Shown here: positions 13,364 through 25,502 of the stretch, piece by piece
Layout of the letters: each line of letters starts with the position of its first letter
Numbering within the stretch: position 1 is the first letter of the stretch
Assembly: GCA_964023205.1 (NCBI GenBank)
Contig: OZ026850.1
Location: forward strand, 5,621,270-5,685,269
Source: Lutraria lutraria
Taxonomy: Eukaryota > Mollusca > Bivalvia > Venerida > Mactridae
DNA: 64,000 nt
Direction: 5' to 3'
Notes under the pieces: generated by a model
Database searches by the model: none
What the model was told of the DNA's origin: nothing
Seen by the model: only the letters and a program-made list of their open reading frames with translations
Made by a program: the position numbers and the translations under genes

Positions 13364-14020
13364 AGCTCACATGTCACAAAGTAACAGGGTGAGCTATTTT
13401 GAATGGTCCTAGATCAAGATTTTACAAATAATGCCCAAGGGGCCAAGATTGGCCCCACCTCAGCTGTCCTTTGTTTAAATAAATATCTTCTTGGTCAAGA
13501 TTGCAAGACCAAGCTAAGATATTTAGTGTGTTACATTGTCTGCCATTCTTATAACATATATTATATACATGTATACATGTGAGGAAAACCTTATAATATC
13601 TTTTTGGCCAAAACCACAATGGCACATGACACTGAGCTCAGGTATTTGGTGTGTTTGTTTGTTTATATCGAGTTATACGCCCCTTTTCAACAGTCAAGAG
13701 TCATATGAGGCGGATAGTTCACCTAATCATCGCTCCTGGGAAGAACCAGTGCTAGACTCCCATCCTCCGTAAGCAACTGCCTACTTTCTCACTTAAAGAG
13801 ACATGGATTCGGTGTAGCTGGGCTCGAACCCATGACCCTCTATCAGCGACCTTAACCACTTGACCACAGAGGCGGGTACATTTGGTGTGTAGCATTGCCC
13901 TTTGGTCCTCTAGATAGTCTAATGAGAATGTTCAAAATTGTTTCCATGGTCAAAATTGGTCCTGCCACTGCATGAACTTGATTTTGATTATTTAGTTTGT
14001 GATATTGTTGAGTGATTCTC
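13364..14020 (+). mobile_element. Helitron-like fragment interrupted by a SINE
   Basis: Begins TTTAGCTCACATGTCACAAA, the same 5' end type as 29188, then contains core-repeat phrases (CTAAGATATTTAGTGTG, CAAAATTGGTCCTGCC) related to the cores at 16.9-18.5 kb. Split by the SINE at 13655-13879. No 3' hairpin. Confidence 0.6.
13655..13879 (-). mobile_element. tRNA-derived SINE, family I, with TSD
   Basis: Reverse complement starts ACCCGCCTCTGTGGTCAAGT with A box TCAAGTGGTTAAGGTC and B box GGGTTCGAGCCC. Flanked by the 10-bp direct repeat ATTTGGTGTG at 13644-13653 and 13880-13889, inside a Helitron-like core repeat. Confidence 0.85.
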
Positions 14021-14290
14021 TTCTAATATTGAACAAATTATGCTACTTTGTAAAAAATTATGTCCTAAGAATATGTTTACCAAGTTGTAAATTTATTGAT
14101 TTATTCGGATGAACGATATTTACATGATACATAATCCATCATGATTGTGGAAGAATCATTCTGTTGTGCACTGCATTTGTGATATTATCTGAAACATGGT
14201 AGAATTATCACTGAAAAATTTACTGCACACTGTTGGACCACTGACCTTATAAAATTTACTGGACCAATGGTCATTTTGGTGGACTCGGTC

Positions 14291-14506
14291 CAGGGCTTTT
14301 TTTCCTAGAATTGGGAAGGGGCCTTAGCCTTTCATTTTGGGAAATTCAAGCATGATATTTGGCCAAATTTTGAGATGGTTAGACAACCAATTTAGAATAG
14401 CTTGTATTTTGGGGAATTTCTTGTGTCAAATGGGAAAAAAACAGCCTTTTTGCAATTGGGAAGTCACCAAATTTCGGCCTCTTTTATAGAAGGGAAAAAG
14501 GCCCTG
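14291..14506 (+). mobile_element. hAT-like MITE, 216 bp, 5-bp TSD with one mismatch
   Basis: CAGGGCTTTTTTTCC at the left, GGGAAAAAGGCCCTG at the right; flanks CGGTC and CAGTC. Same family as 8440-8597 in opposite orientation, with about 50 bp more in the middle. Confidence 0.75.
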
Positions 14507-14511
14507 CAGTC

Positions 14512-16475
14512 TAGGGCTAAATTCGAAGACTGTGGTAGTACAATTTTGTAATATATGAATTTACAAATGTCCGACAAAGAAATGAAAAATCAGTAATTTA
14601 ACATTGTAGTTAAGAGCAATTTCTCAATTTGTTAAAGGATATGGAAATGTGATGCAAATGGGTGCAGTGTTCAATTTGTTATAATTACTGATTACAGTCA
14701 TCACATATTTAAATGTTAATCAATTAAAATCATGTGCGTAATATTTGAACATTTAAGTTTTTCGTGCAGAGAAAATTCTCCCAAAATTTGGGTGAAAAGT
14801 CGCTATTTTGGCTTGGAAATGGGTCAGTATTGTATTATGTAAGGTAAAAAATCCCTGTATATTTTGCGCATGTCTGTCTTTGAAACGTGACTTTACTTTT
14901 ATCAGTGTTTTATAAACGTGGCCTACAAGAATGACATAAACACAACAAGAGGAGTTCATAATTTAGACTCCAAAAGGTTTCATTTCCACTAGACAAACAT
15001 GATTCCTATTGGTGCAAACTGGCTTATTATGTCATAGACACATCACTTGAGACGACCATTATATAACTTCTTGTGTGATATTTGTATAATGAAACTGGAG
15101 CAGGACTTAATAAGAAAACTTCAGAATGATAAAATGGCGTGATTGCCGACGTAAATATATGATGCCATAGTCTGAACCGGTTCTGTTATTTATGAGTCAC
15201 TCAAAGATGTTTTTCTCATTTTCAAGTTATGTAATATTTTTTACATGATCATTAATATTGCAATCATGATGTTACCTACATAAATCAACGTGGGTTCACT
15301 ATAATATACATCATATTTTTTTAATTTATGTTATATATATTGAAGTATTTATCTTTAATACTTGAATATGTTTGATTTTTTATCTGAAGATACTTCAGTT
15401 GTACATTTTCTACTGGTAACAGACAATTGAATGATTTTGTATGGTTGTTACCCAACAAAATCTGTCTTACAGCTTGTCAGTTATTAGTTACTTATATGTT
15501 TGTTTATTTGCAAATGAATCTGTGGTACTCTGAATCTAACTTGGTAACAACTGCTCACTATTTTTTTCATTTCTAAAGTCAATTGTAACCTTGTGACAGT
15601 TTTTTTATTCATTGAAGTTTGCATAATTTAAGTTTTGGGCCCAAATTGGACCACTTGTTTGACTGGTATAAAAGGTAGCTGATTAATTCTCAGGCACTTG
15701 TTGGGTCTGAGATTTTGATAAATCTTGTTCACTATCAGAAATAGTCAAATCAAGGTATTTAGATGTATTATTTGGTAATCTTTCTAGTCAATTTTTGTCA
15801 AGCAATATAATAAATTTCATGTGTGAATGAAAAATTGATATCTTTTTTATAGATTATGAAAATATTCAGTTATTTTCTTTTCTTATTTTTCAGTTGTTGA
15901 GTTGACTGTTTGGATAGATTAAAGTTCAACTCAAAATCTACATACTTTTGTTACAAAGTCAATTTTGTTGACAGCAAAATCTGCAATATTGTTTGGTGAC
16001 GTTGAGAAAACAAGCAGCAATAATATTTTGGTGAAGAAAAACAGCAGTTGTTAGAATTCTACGTAGAACTCTCTTCTTAATCTGCAACATATTTTATTAA
16101 AATTCAAGTAAGTAATATTTTATTCTTTTAATTGACAAGTTTGTGGTTTCTGTCTTGTTACCAAGAAATTTTATCTTGTACTCAGGGTGGGTGGAGATAA
16201 TTGGAACAGGTCAGTGGTCTAATAGTCCAGTAACTTTTTAGGTGATAAATTTATCATGCATTTCAGGACGAAATAATGAAATATTTATGTCACTCTTGAA
16301 AAACATGTTTTATAGCCAAATTATACAAAATTGTGAGTGTATACTTTTTTTGGTCAACTAAAACTTCATTCAGTCCATTAAAGTTTGCATTTTCATTTGG
16401 CCGAATGCCCAGTACTTATAAAGATTTTTGTGAAGATTTTCTGTGAAATTCTTATATTTAGTTATTAATGGCACT
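14512..16475. other. Non-coding stretch
   Basis: AT-rich; no gene, no repeat with definable ends. Confidence 0.4.
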
Positions 16476-18658
16476 CAGTATTTTCTTGAGGGGACTGATT
16501 TGGGACTGAAATTTAAGCCCCATTACACTGCCTGCAGTGATCATAAAAAAATAACATTTTTCCGTAGAGACATTTTTGGTAAAAGATATCATGAAATTGA
16601 CCTTAATATATTAGCGTTTAAGTCTCTAACAGTAACAATCAATGTTATAAATACTGATAATAGGAGAAAATGTACGCTTTGTCAATTTGGTTTTCCTACA
16701 TTTCCCCACGAGACGCTATTTTTAGCTCACCAGAGCACGAATGTGCTCAAGGTGAGCTTTTGTGATCGCCCTGCGTCCATCGTGCGCCGTGCGTCGTGCG
16801 TCGTTACGTGGCGTCCATGTTTACTTAAAACAACATCTCCTCCTACACCGCTATGCCGATTGCAACCAAACTTTGCTGGAATGATCCTTGGGTGGTTCCC
16901 TTTCAAAGTTGTTCAAAAAATTAAATTTCATTAAAAACTCTGGTTGCTATGGCAACAAATAGAAAAAACTTAAAAAATCTTCTTGTCCGAAACCACAGGG
17001 CCTAGAGCTGAGATATTTGGTATGTAGCATTGTCTAATGGAACTCTACAAAGTTTGTTCAAATTATTCCCCTAGGGTCAAAATTGGCTCCGCCCCGGGGG
17101 TAACTTGATTTTACATAGACTTATATAGGAAATTTAAAAAATCTTCTTGTCAAAAACTACAATGCCTAGAGCTTTGATATTTGGTGTGTAGCATAGTCTA
17201 GTAGACCTCTACCAAGTTTGTTCAAATTATTGCCCTAGGGTTAAAATTGGCCCCGTCCCGGGGGTCACTTGATTTATATGGACTTATATAGGAAAATTTA
17301 AAAAATCTTCTTCTCCAAAACCACAAGGCCTAGAGCTGAGATATTTGGTATGTAGCATTATCTAGTGGACCTCTACCAAGTTTGTTCAAATTATTGCCCT
17401 AGGGTCAAAATTGGCCCTGGCCTGGGGTTTATTCTATTTTATATAGGAAAATTTAAAAAATCTTCTTCTCCGAAACCACATGGCCTAGAGCTAAGATATT
17501 TGGTATGTAGCATTGTCTAGTGGACCTCTACCAAGTTTGTTCAAATTATTGCCCTAGGGTCAAAATTGGCCCCGCCCCTGGGGTCACTTGATTTATATAG
17601 ACTTATATAGGAAAATTTAAAAAATCTTCTTCTCCGAAACCACAAGGCCTCGAGCTAAGATATTTGGTGTGTAGCATTATCTAGTGGACCTCTACCAAGT
17701 TTGTTCAAATTATTGCCCTAGGTTCAAAATTGGCCCTGCCCTGGGGTTTATTCTATTTTATATAGGAAAATTTAAAAAATCTTCTTCTCCGAAACCACAT
17801 GGCCTAGAGCTAAGATATTTGGTATGTAGCATTGTCTAGTAGACCTCTACCAAGTTTGTTCAAATTATTGCCCTAGGGTCAAAATTGGCCCCGCCCCGGG
17901 GGTCACTTGATTTATATAGACTTATATAGGAAAATTTAAAAAATCTTCTTCTCCGAAACCACAAGGCCTAGAGCTAAGATATTTGGTATGTAGCAATATC
18001 TAGTGGACCTCTACCAAGTTTGTTCAAATTATTGCCCTAGGGTCAAAATTAGCCCTGCCCTGGGGTTTATTCTATCTTATATAGGAAAATTTAAAAAATC
18101 TTCTTCTCCGAAACCACAAGGCCTAGAGCTAAGATATTTGGTATGTAGCATTGTCTAGTGGACCTCTACCAAGTTTGTTCAAATTATTGCCCTAGGGTCA
18201 AAGTTGGCCCCGTCCCGGGGGTCACTTGATTTATATAGACTTATATAGGAAAAATGAAAAAATCACCGAAACTGCAAGGCCTAGAGCTTAGATATTTTGT
18301 ATGTGGCATTGTCTAGTGGACCTTTACTAAGTTTGTTCAAATTATGGCCCCGGGGTCAAAATTAACCCTGCCCTGGGGTTTATTCTATTTTATATAGGAA
18401 AATTTTTAAAAATCTTCTTCTCCGAAACCACAAGGCCTAGAGCTAAGATATTTGGTATCTAGCTTTGTCTAATAGACCTCTTTTAAAAAACGGCCCAGAT
18501 GGGTCACTTGATCTTACTTGGACTCGTATAGAAAACTTCAACAATGTTAATCTCCAAATGACCTTTTCTCCTGGTGAGCATTTATAGGGCCATCATGGCC
18601 CTCTTGTTCTCTTTCTAAGGGCACCACTACCCTTGCCCTAAAGGTGAAAAAACGGCTG
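16476..18658 (+). mobile_element. hAT-like MITE (CAGT end) split by a Helitron-like element
   Basis: Left part 16476-16721 begins CAGTATTTTCTTGAGGGG and resembles the intact element at 45740-46055. Right part 18609-18658 ends AAAGGTGAAAAAACGGCTG like that element's AAAGGTGAAAAAACACTG. Flanks GCACT and GCTCA agree at only 3 of 5 bases. Confidence 0.6.
16722..18608 (+). mobile_element. Helitron-like (HINE-type) element A with tandem core
   Basis: 5' end TTAGCTCACC forms a nested hairpin (AGCTCACC..GAGCAC-gaat-GTGCTC..GGTGAGCT). A ~200-bp unique part follows, then about nine 154-164 bp core units (from about 16980 to 18500). The 3' end has GGTGAGC, inverted to the 5' GCTCACC, then the hairpin AGGGCCAT-c-ATGGCCCT and CTTGTT. 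This layout fits non-autonomous Helentron/HINE or 'pearl'-type elements of bivalves (inference). No coding capacity. Very similar to element B. Confidence 0.8.
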
Positions 18659-18704
18659 GCTCATTTTACTGAGTAAGTAAGAAAATTGTTAAATTGCATA
18701 TGAA

Positions 18705-18960
18705 TTTAAACAAGGCCATTTGGATTCCAGTGATCCAGATTTGATTCCCGGTCGAAGCAGGTCATAACCTTCCATAAAAATTTTACAACAATGTTGATTT
18801 ACCTCCACATTATAGAGAAGTTGCCAGTTCCTTCTGGAAGGGTAAATAAGTACCGGTTAGAACTTATGGTGCAGGAAAAAATTGTTAGGTGAATTGTCTG
18901 CCGTACGTAAATGAAAAATAGTTGCAAAATGGTAAATGAACAATTTCATTAAAAATTTGA
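18705..18960 (+). mobile_element. tRNA-derived SINE, family II, decayed head
   Basis: B-box-like GATTTGATTCCCGG near 18750, then a body and a tail GTTAGGTGAATTGTCTGCC shared with the copies near 33124 and 51700. Confidence 0.55.
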
Positions 18961-19064
18961 AGAATTCAATTCTCTGCTTTAGAGTATATCACTTTCCTCA
19001 AAACACAAAATTAATGAGGTATCTCATATAATTTTACTTACTGATTTGTCAGAAAATGACAGTA

Positions 19065-19412
19065 CAGGGCCCTAGCTGCACTTTAGGGGAAGGGGCCCGG
19101 GGCCCTCAGGTAGGGGAATTTCGCATCATTTTGAGGAAAAAGGGGAATTTCAGGGGATCTTTTTTGACTGCCGTATAACCCTGCAATAAGCATTTTAAGC
19201 TTAAAATGGCTGTATTTAAATATATTACATACATTAATATACTATTAATCAAAGGTTAATACATGTTACTTAATATGAATCATTTAAGCAAAAAAAAATA
19301 ATTTTTATTTTTTTGAGGGGATTTTTTTTCAAAAATAGGGGAAAAAGTATATGATTTTAGGAGGGGAATGGGGCCGAATTTCGGCCCCAAAAAACGTCAA
19401 ATGAGGGCCCTG
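19065..19412 (+). mobile_element. hAT-like MITE, 348 bp, 5-bp TSD CAGTA
   Basis: Perfect 9-bp terminal inverted repeats CAGGGCCCT / AGGGCCCTG. CAGTA at 19060-19064 and 19413-19417. Interior has AGGGGAATTT blocks and GGGGCCGAATTTCGGCCCC, itself a perfect palindrome near the 3' end. Confidence 0.85.
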
Positions 19413-19417
19413 CAGTA

Positions 19418-20780
19418 TAATGACTATAATTTTTGTACTCTAAAAACATCTGTTGTTGGTTTACAATAATCTGTCATAGATTCATCCTTGAACTTGTCTC
19501 ATTATTTCCTCTTCTCTCGTAACATTCAATTGACTGATATTATTTGTCTTCTGATGTGTGGCATTACAAATAATGTCTTTAGAAAAGTGTAGATTCTCTG
19601 AAGTCCATTTTTTGTATGATGGCAGAAAATAAAACCTTGTTGTCAGCATAGTTAGTGTTAATACATATCATATTGTTTGGAATAAGGGCCCTAGGAAGCG
19701 CGAAATTTTCTAAAGGCGGGTTTTTTACTCAGAAATTTACACTGATAATGTTTTACCCTCGGAAAATCAGCTATATTTTCCCCCAATAAAATATGCATAT
19801 TTCCTCTATTTTCATTGTGAATATTCCCTACATGTTGTGCCTCTTTCATGTAATTTCCCCCCCTTTTACCAGCACCTAGCGTCTCTCTTTTCCTAGAAAT
19901 GTTCACTAAATAGAATCATTTTAATATCCCATCATAAATATTGTATGCATAGAAACATTGGTTGTTATGATCTTAATATTATGCTAAATGTCCTTTTGAA
20001 CAGTTACACTCACAGTAAATCAACTTTATTTAAACTGAATTGAACAATATGAAAATTCTATGTGAAAAACTGTTAAAGAGGAAGTGTGTATAAGAAATTT
20101 TGTTAAAATACTGCATTAGGCTTCATCATGAAATATTAATTTATTGGCTATTGGGGTTCAACAAGGAGTACCATCTTTCTGTTGTAATAAATTCACACTT
20201 GGGATATTTTAAACAAGAATTGACTATTTACTTACCCGAGTAAGCACAAACCATCAGTTTCGCCTCATAGCCCCCTCGAACATAGAAATTGGCATATTTG
20301 ACATTGACTTTAATTTGACCTTGACCTTTGTGAAAAGTTAACTGAAGCTTGCTGTTGATTTCCAGCTATTATCTCCTGAGAAAATTGTTGTATCATTTTA
20401 ACTAAAGGCATATCTGATGATTGGTATTTATTTCGTAATTTTCTTGGCTTCGATTCCTGCTATTAAATTTACTTTTTCTGATTTCTGAGAGTTAATAAAC
20501 ATCATTCTTTGGTGTTAATGTCTACGAAAATAACTTTAAAATCTCTATAGAAAATGTTATGATGTTAATAACCAGTGACTTGATGTAGGTATTGAGAAGG
20601 TTGTGTAGGATAATAGGTGGTCAAGTGAACGCTAGTCCTGAATTTGAATCTTAGCTCCGCCCTCTGAATTTCTCCGGAATGTTTGTTTTGCAACTACCAA
20701 GCTAAGTACTGTGTCTAGAAAATCACAGAAAAAAGGGCTGCAGGCATGTATTGGTATTTTTACCCGAGTAAGAGAGTAGG
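19418..20780. other. Non-coding stretch
   Basis: Nothing definable. A GGGCCCTAGGAAGCGCGAAA start near 19687 resembles a hAT-like MITE end, but no partner end was found. Confidence 0.35.
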
Positions 20781-20786
20781 GATATA

Positions 20787-20992
20787 CTGTGGAATCATTA
20801 ATTTCGTTGGGGATTTAATTTTGTGGATTCATGGGTCGGCTCATCCACGAAATCCAATCCCCACGAATTTAAATGCAGTGATATGGCATTTTGTTTCAAA
20901 AATGAAAAATCCACGAATCTTTGTCCCCAAGAAATAGACATTTTAGTAAAAAACAAGAAAATTGAGCCCAACGAAAATAAATGAAAATACAG
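20787..20992. mobile_element. Mariner-type MITE flanked by TA
   Basis: Ends CTGTGGAATCATTAATTTCG and, inward from the right, CTGTATTTTCATTTATTTTCG are inverted repeats. TA lies on both sides (20785-20786, 20993-20994). Interior has several CCACGAAT/CCCACGAA blocks. Confidence 0.65.
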
Positions 20993-21424
20993 TAAATGGC
21001 CAGTCCTCCTGTGTCTTCTTTCATCCCCTGAAATGATCCTAGCTGTAGAATGGGCCATTAAACAACAAATAAATATGAAATGGTTTAGTCCTGTTATTCA
21101 ATGCACTGATTATTTCTGTCTCCCTGTATAAATTTTTTTGATGTTTTACTTAAATGGCAGGTGTCTCTAAATGGTGATGTAATTTGTTGTCAGAAACCAA
21201 GTTAAGTTCATTAAACTCATTAGCTGTGTTTTTATAAATGAATGTAGTACTGTTCAGTGTTGATTAATTATTGAATGTTACAAAAATAGATTTTATAAAT
21301 CACAAGTAATGTGTGTTTCCCCAAAAAATTCCTAATTTTATTGCAAAAGATTTGAGATTGAAGTTTTCGATCATTAAAGCATAACAATAATTAATTATTT
21401 AAGTTGTAACATTTAATTATTAAG

Positions 21425-21645
21425 GCCATCCGTAAAAAGTAGTTGGTTTGCTGTAACGCTTCCTACTCACCTAAATGACCCCTACCCTTTTTTTGGCCTC
21501 AGGAAAAAAAAAGATTTTTAAATAAAAAGATAGCATTCCAACATGTATTTTGAGTTCCGTATAAAAATTAGATTGTAAAAAACATTTCCTACCCACTGAA
21601 AATTCTCTGGGTAGTGTTACCGCAAACATTGTTTTAAAGGATACC
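21425..21645. mobile_element. Foldback fragment, possible relative of 10922-12061
   Basis: GTTTGCTGTAACGCTTCCTAC on the left pairs loosely with the reverse of CTGGGTAGTGTTACCGCAAAC on the right. Both have CCTACC(C)AC blocks seen inside 30531-30952. Ends uncertain. Confidence 0.35.
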
Positions 21646-21877
21646 CTAAATCTGCATACATATGAATATATCCTAATAAATGCACCAAGGTGGTAAATTT
21701 TTCAGAATATTTTTCAGTAGTTGTATTGTTTGCAAGGCTGGAAAAAAAATCATATTTATGTTTACTGGACTGGCAGGGCCGCAATCCATCAAATTCTGCC
21801 ACTAAATTTAGGTGGCAATCCCCCCTCCTGTACAGTGTATTTTTTCCCCCCAAAAACATAAAAAGTCTTCTTCTTTT

Positions 21878-23968
21878 TTAGCTCACCAGAGCACGAATGT
21901 GCTCAGGGTGAGCTTTTGTGATCGCCCTGCGTCCATCGTGCGTCGTGCGTCGTTACGAATACGTGGCGTCCATGTTTACTTAAAACAACATCTCCTCCTA
22001 CACCGCTATGCCAATTGCAACCAAACTTGGCTGGAATGATCCTTGGGTGGTCCCCTTTCAAAGTTGTTCAAAAAATTAAATTTCATTAAAAATTCTGGTT
22101 GCTATGGCAACAAATTGAAAAAACTTAAAAAATCTTCTTGTCTGAAACCACAGGGCCTAGAGCTGAGATATTTGGTATGTAGCATTGTCTAATGGAACTC
22201 TACAAAGATTGTTCAAATTATTCCCCTAGGGTCAAAATTGGCTCCGCCCCGGGGGTAACTTGATTTTACATAGACTTATATAGGAAATTTAAAAAATCTT
22301 CTTGTCAAAAACTACAATGCCTAGAGCTTTGATATTTGGTGTGTAGCATAGTCTAGTGGACCTCTACCAAGTTTGTTCAAATTATTGCCATAGGGTCAAA
22401 ATTGGCCCCGCCCCGGGGGTCACTTGATTTATATAGACTTATATAGGAAAATTAAAAAAATCTTCTTCTCCGAAACCGCAAGGCCTAGAGCTTAGATATT
22501 TTGTATGTGGCATTGTCTAGTGGACCTCTACCAAGTTTGTTCAAATTATGGCCCCGGGGTCAAAATTGGCCCTGCCCTGGGGTTTATTCTATTTTATATA
22601 GGAAAATTTAAAAAATCTTCTTCTCCGAAACCACAAGGCCTAGAGCTAAGATATTTGGTATGTAGCATTGTCTAGTGGACCTCTACCAAGTTTGTTCAAA
22701 TTATTGCCCTAGGGTCAAAATTGGCCCCGCCCCAAGGGTCACTTGATTTATATAGACTTATATAGGAAAATTTAAAAAATCTTCTTCTCCAAAACCACAA
22801 GGCCTAGAGCTAAGATATTTGGTATGTGGCATTATCTAGTGGACCTCTACCAAGTTTGTTCAAATTATTGCCCTAGGGTCAAAATTGGCCCTGCCCTGGG
22901 GTTTATTCTATTTTATATAGGAAAATTTAAAAAATCTTCTTCTCCGAAACCACAAGGCCTAGAGCTAAGATATTTGGTATGTAGCATTGTCTAGTGGACC
23001 TCTACCAAGTTTGTTCAAATTATTGCCCTAGGGTCAAAATTGGCCCGCCCCGGGGGTCACTTGATTTATATAGACTTATATAGGAAAATTAAAAAAATCT
23101 TCTTCTCCGAAACCACAAGGCCTAGAGCTAAGATATTTGGTATGTAGCATTTTCTAGTGGACCTCTACCAAGTTTGTTCAAATTATTGCCCTAGGGTCAA
23201 AATTGGCCCGCCCCGGGGGTCACTTGATTTATATAGACTTATAAAGGAAAATTTAAAAAATCTTCTTCTCCGAAACCGCAAGGCCTAGAGCTTAGATATT
23301 TTGTATGTGGCATTGTGTAGTGGACCTCTACCAAGTTTGTTCAAATTATTGCCCTAGGGTCAAAATTGGCCCGCCCCGGGGGTCACTTGATTTATATAGA
23401 CTTATATAGGAAAATTAAAAAAATCTTCTCCGAAACCACAAGGCCTAGAGCTATTATATTTGGTATGTAGCATTGTCTAGTGGACCTCTACCAAGTTTGT
23501 TCAAATTATTGCCCTAGGGTCAAAATTGGCCCGCCCCGGGGGTCACTTGATTTATATAGACTTATATAGGAAAATTCAAAAAATCTTCTCCTCCGAAACC
23601 GCAAGGCCTAGAGCTTAGATATTTTGTATGTGGCATTGTGTAGTGGACCTCTACCAAGTTTGTTCAAATTATGGCCCCGGGGTCAAAATTAGCCCTGCCC
23701 TGGGGTTTATTCTATTTTATATAGGAAAAGTTTAAAAAATCTTCTTCTCCGAAACCAGTGACAAGGCCTAGAGCTAAGATATTTGGTATCTAGCTTTGTC
23801 TAATGGACCTCTTTAAAATCTGTTCATATAATGGCCATGGCATAAAAAACGGCCCAGATGGGTCACTTGATCTTACTTAGACTCGTATAGAAAACTTCAA
23901 CAATGTTAATCTCCAAATGACCTTTTCTCCTGGTGAGCATTGATAGGGCCATCATGGCCCTCTTGTTT
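21878..23968 (+). mobile_element. Helitron-like (HINE-type) element B with tandem core
   Basis: Same 5' nested hairpin and unique part as element A, about ten core units, the same GGTGAGC and terminal hairpin AGGGCCAT-c-ATGGCCCT followed by CTTGTTT. The bodies of A and B differ mainly in number and order of core units. It sits after a fragment (AAACATAAAAAGTC) that resembles the interior of the MITE at 45740-46055. Confidence 0.8.
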
Positions 23969-25497
23969 TAAAAAGCATGGAGCTGTTATACTTAGCTAGC
24001 ATGCTAAACAGGTGTAATAAAGTAAAAATAAGGTGTTTTTGGACTTGATTTTTATTAAAATCAAGTCCTTTGTAATCATTGACTTATATTTGTCGCTGGA
24101 CTCCATAACAGCTTGGTTAAAAGAATGCCACATAAAGGAAATAGTACGCAACTAAATGGTATGTTTATATAGAAGTATCTGGAATCTTTCCCCAATTAAG
24201 TGTGTCAGATCTAAATACATTTCAAATCATTCTATTGTAACTACATGGAAAGAGTCATGTATCTAAATAAGTGCTTGTCGGTAGATACATGAGATTTTCA
24301 AATGCGTAGAATTAAAACCGCGTATTCACTGTCCAATAAAATATATTGCCGTAAAAGTAGTTCTACTTTCGGTTTTCGTTCGATAGTTCAGAAAAATCTC
24401 CACGGACGTATTCATGCATTTGCAACAATCTACCATCGATGTGTGTGTTTTGTGCCTTTCTAACATTTCTTAATATTACAAAGCGAATTCTCATTTAATC
24501 GTATTCACCAACTAGTGTTATTTTGATGACGGAATCGCTATTTATAGACTCACTCCCCGCAGTGGCTAGTAGCAAAGCGTAACCGATGTGGGGAGTTTGA
24601 TTTATCGAAGGTTGAATGTTAAAACTGCGGCTTAAGAATAATAATTCGAGTCGCTAAATACGAACGTAAATTACTGGATACGTGCTTTTAAAATTTACAG
24701 TTTAAGAGTTCCTTTTACGCCAGATTATTTAGAATTACATAATCACGTCTGAATTTCATGCAACATCGGGTTAACTATAGGTCATATAGGTCTTACTCTA
24801 CTGTGTCAGGACCTTTTTGATTTGAGTGACCCTGAATGTGTTCAATGCGACGATGTTCTGTTGTGTTAAAACCAGAAGAATCAATGTTTGTATTTACTGT
24901 TACTGAAGTGTTTTTTACTAGTTTTGTACAATAAAGAGTTTTTAATGCAATTAAATTGTCCTCAATTAATGTGCTAATCATTAAACTTTCCAATATCAGG
25001 CTTTTTTCATTTTAAAATTTTAGCAAAGGGCCTAGCTTATGTCATTTACCTATATGCATATGATCTGCATTACAATATGAATGAAAAATCGGTCCGTAAT
25101 TTTAAATGTAAAAATATTTGTATGGGCTCGAACGATGTGGGTACACATTTCTCTCTTTTGTCTCGTATGGTAAAAATCAAGTCCGACAGTACTTTCAGTA
25201 CTTTGATTTGTCTTTAAAATTCCCCGATTTGAAAAAATCCCCTCTAAAGGGCTGAGACCACTTCTCACAAAGTAGTGCGAGAGCGCTGGCAACTCTTAAT
25301 TCACTTGCTGCAATATCTGGTTGTTTAGCAAAGAATTTAGAAAAATATTTTCAATTATACCTACCGTTATAAATTTTGATGAAAAAACTATAAACATGAC
25401 TTGTTTTTTAGCCAAATTGGAAGGCTTATTATTGTGTTCTGAGATCCACTTTTATTGTATTGTTGTTGCAAATAAAAGTGGAGCATTAATAAGGACT
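23969..25497. other. Non-coding stretch
   Basis: No supported gene. A - strand open frame at 24793-24993 reads plausibly but lacks a convincing acceptor. Motif AGTACTTTCAGTACTTTGAT at 25188-25207 recurs twice elsewhere. Confidence 0.35.
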
Positions 25498-25502
25498 AGC
25501 AG

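Noticed and set aside
16443..16934. 163-codon open frame on +
   Set aside because: Runs from a MITE into the 5' end of Helitron-like element A; no protein-like pattern.
19687..19906. Possible further hAT-like MITE starting AGGGCCCTAGGAAGCG
   Set aside because: No matching inverted end or flanking duplication found.
24793..24993. Possible exon on - (frame ending GHSNQKGPDTVE)
   Set aside because: Composition looks coding and a GTAAGA donor is nearby, but no acceptor with a pyrimidine tract and no neighbouring exon were found.
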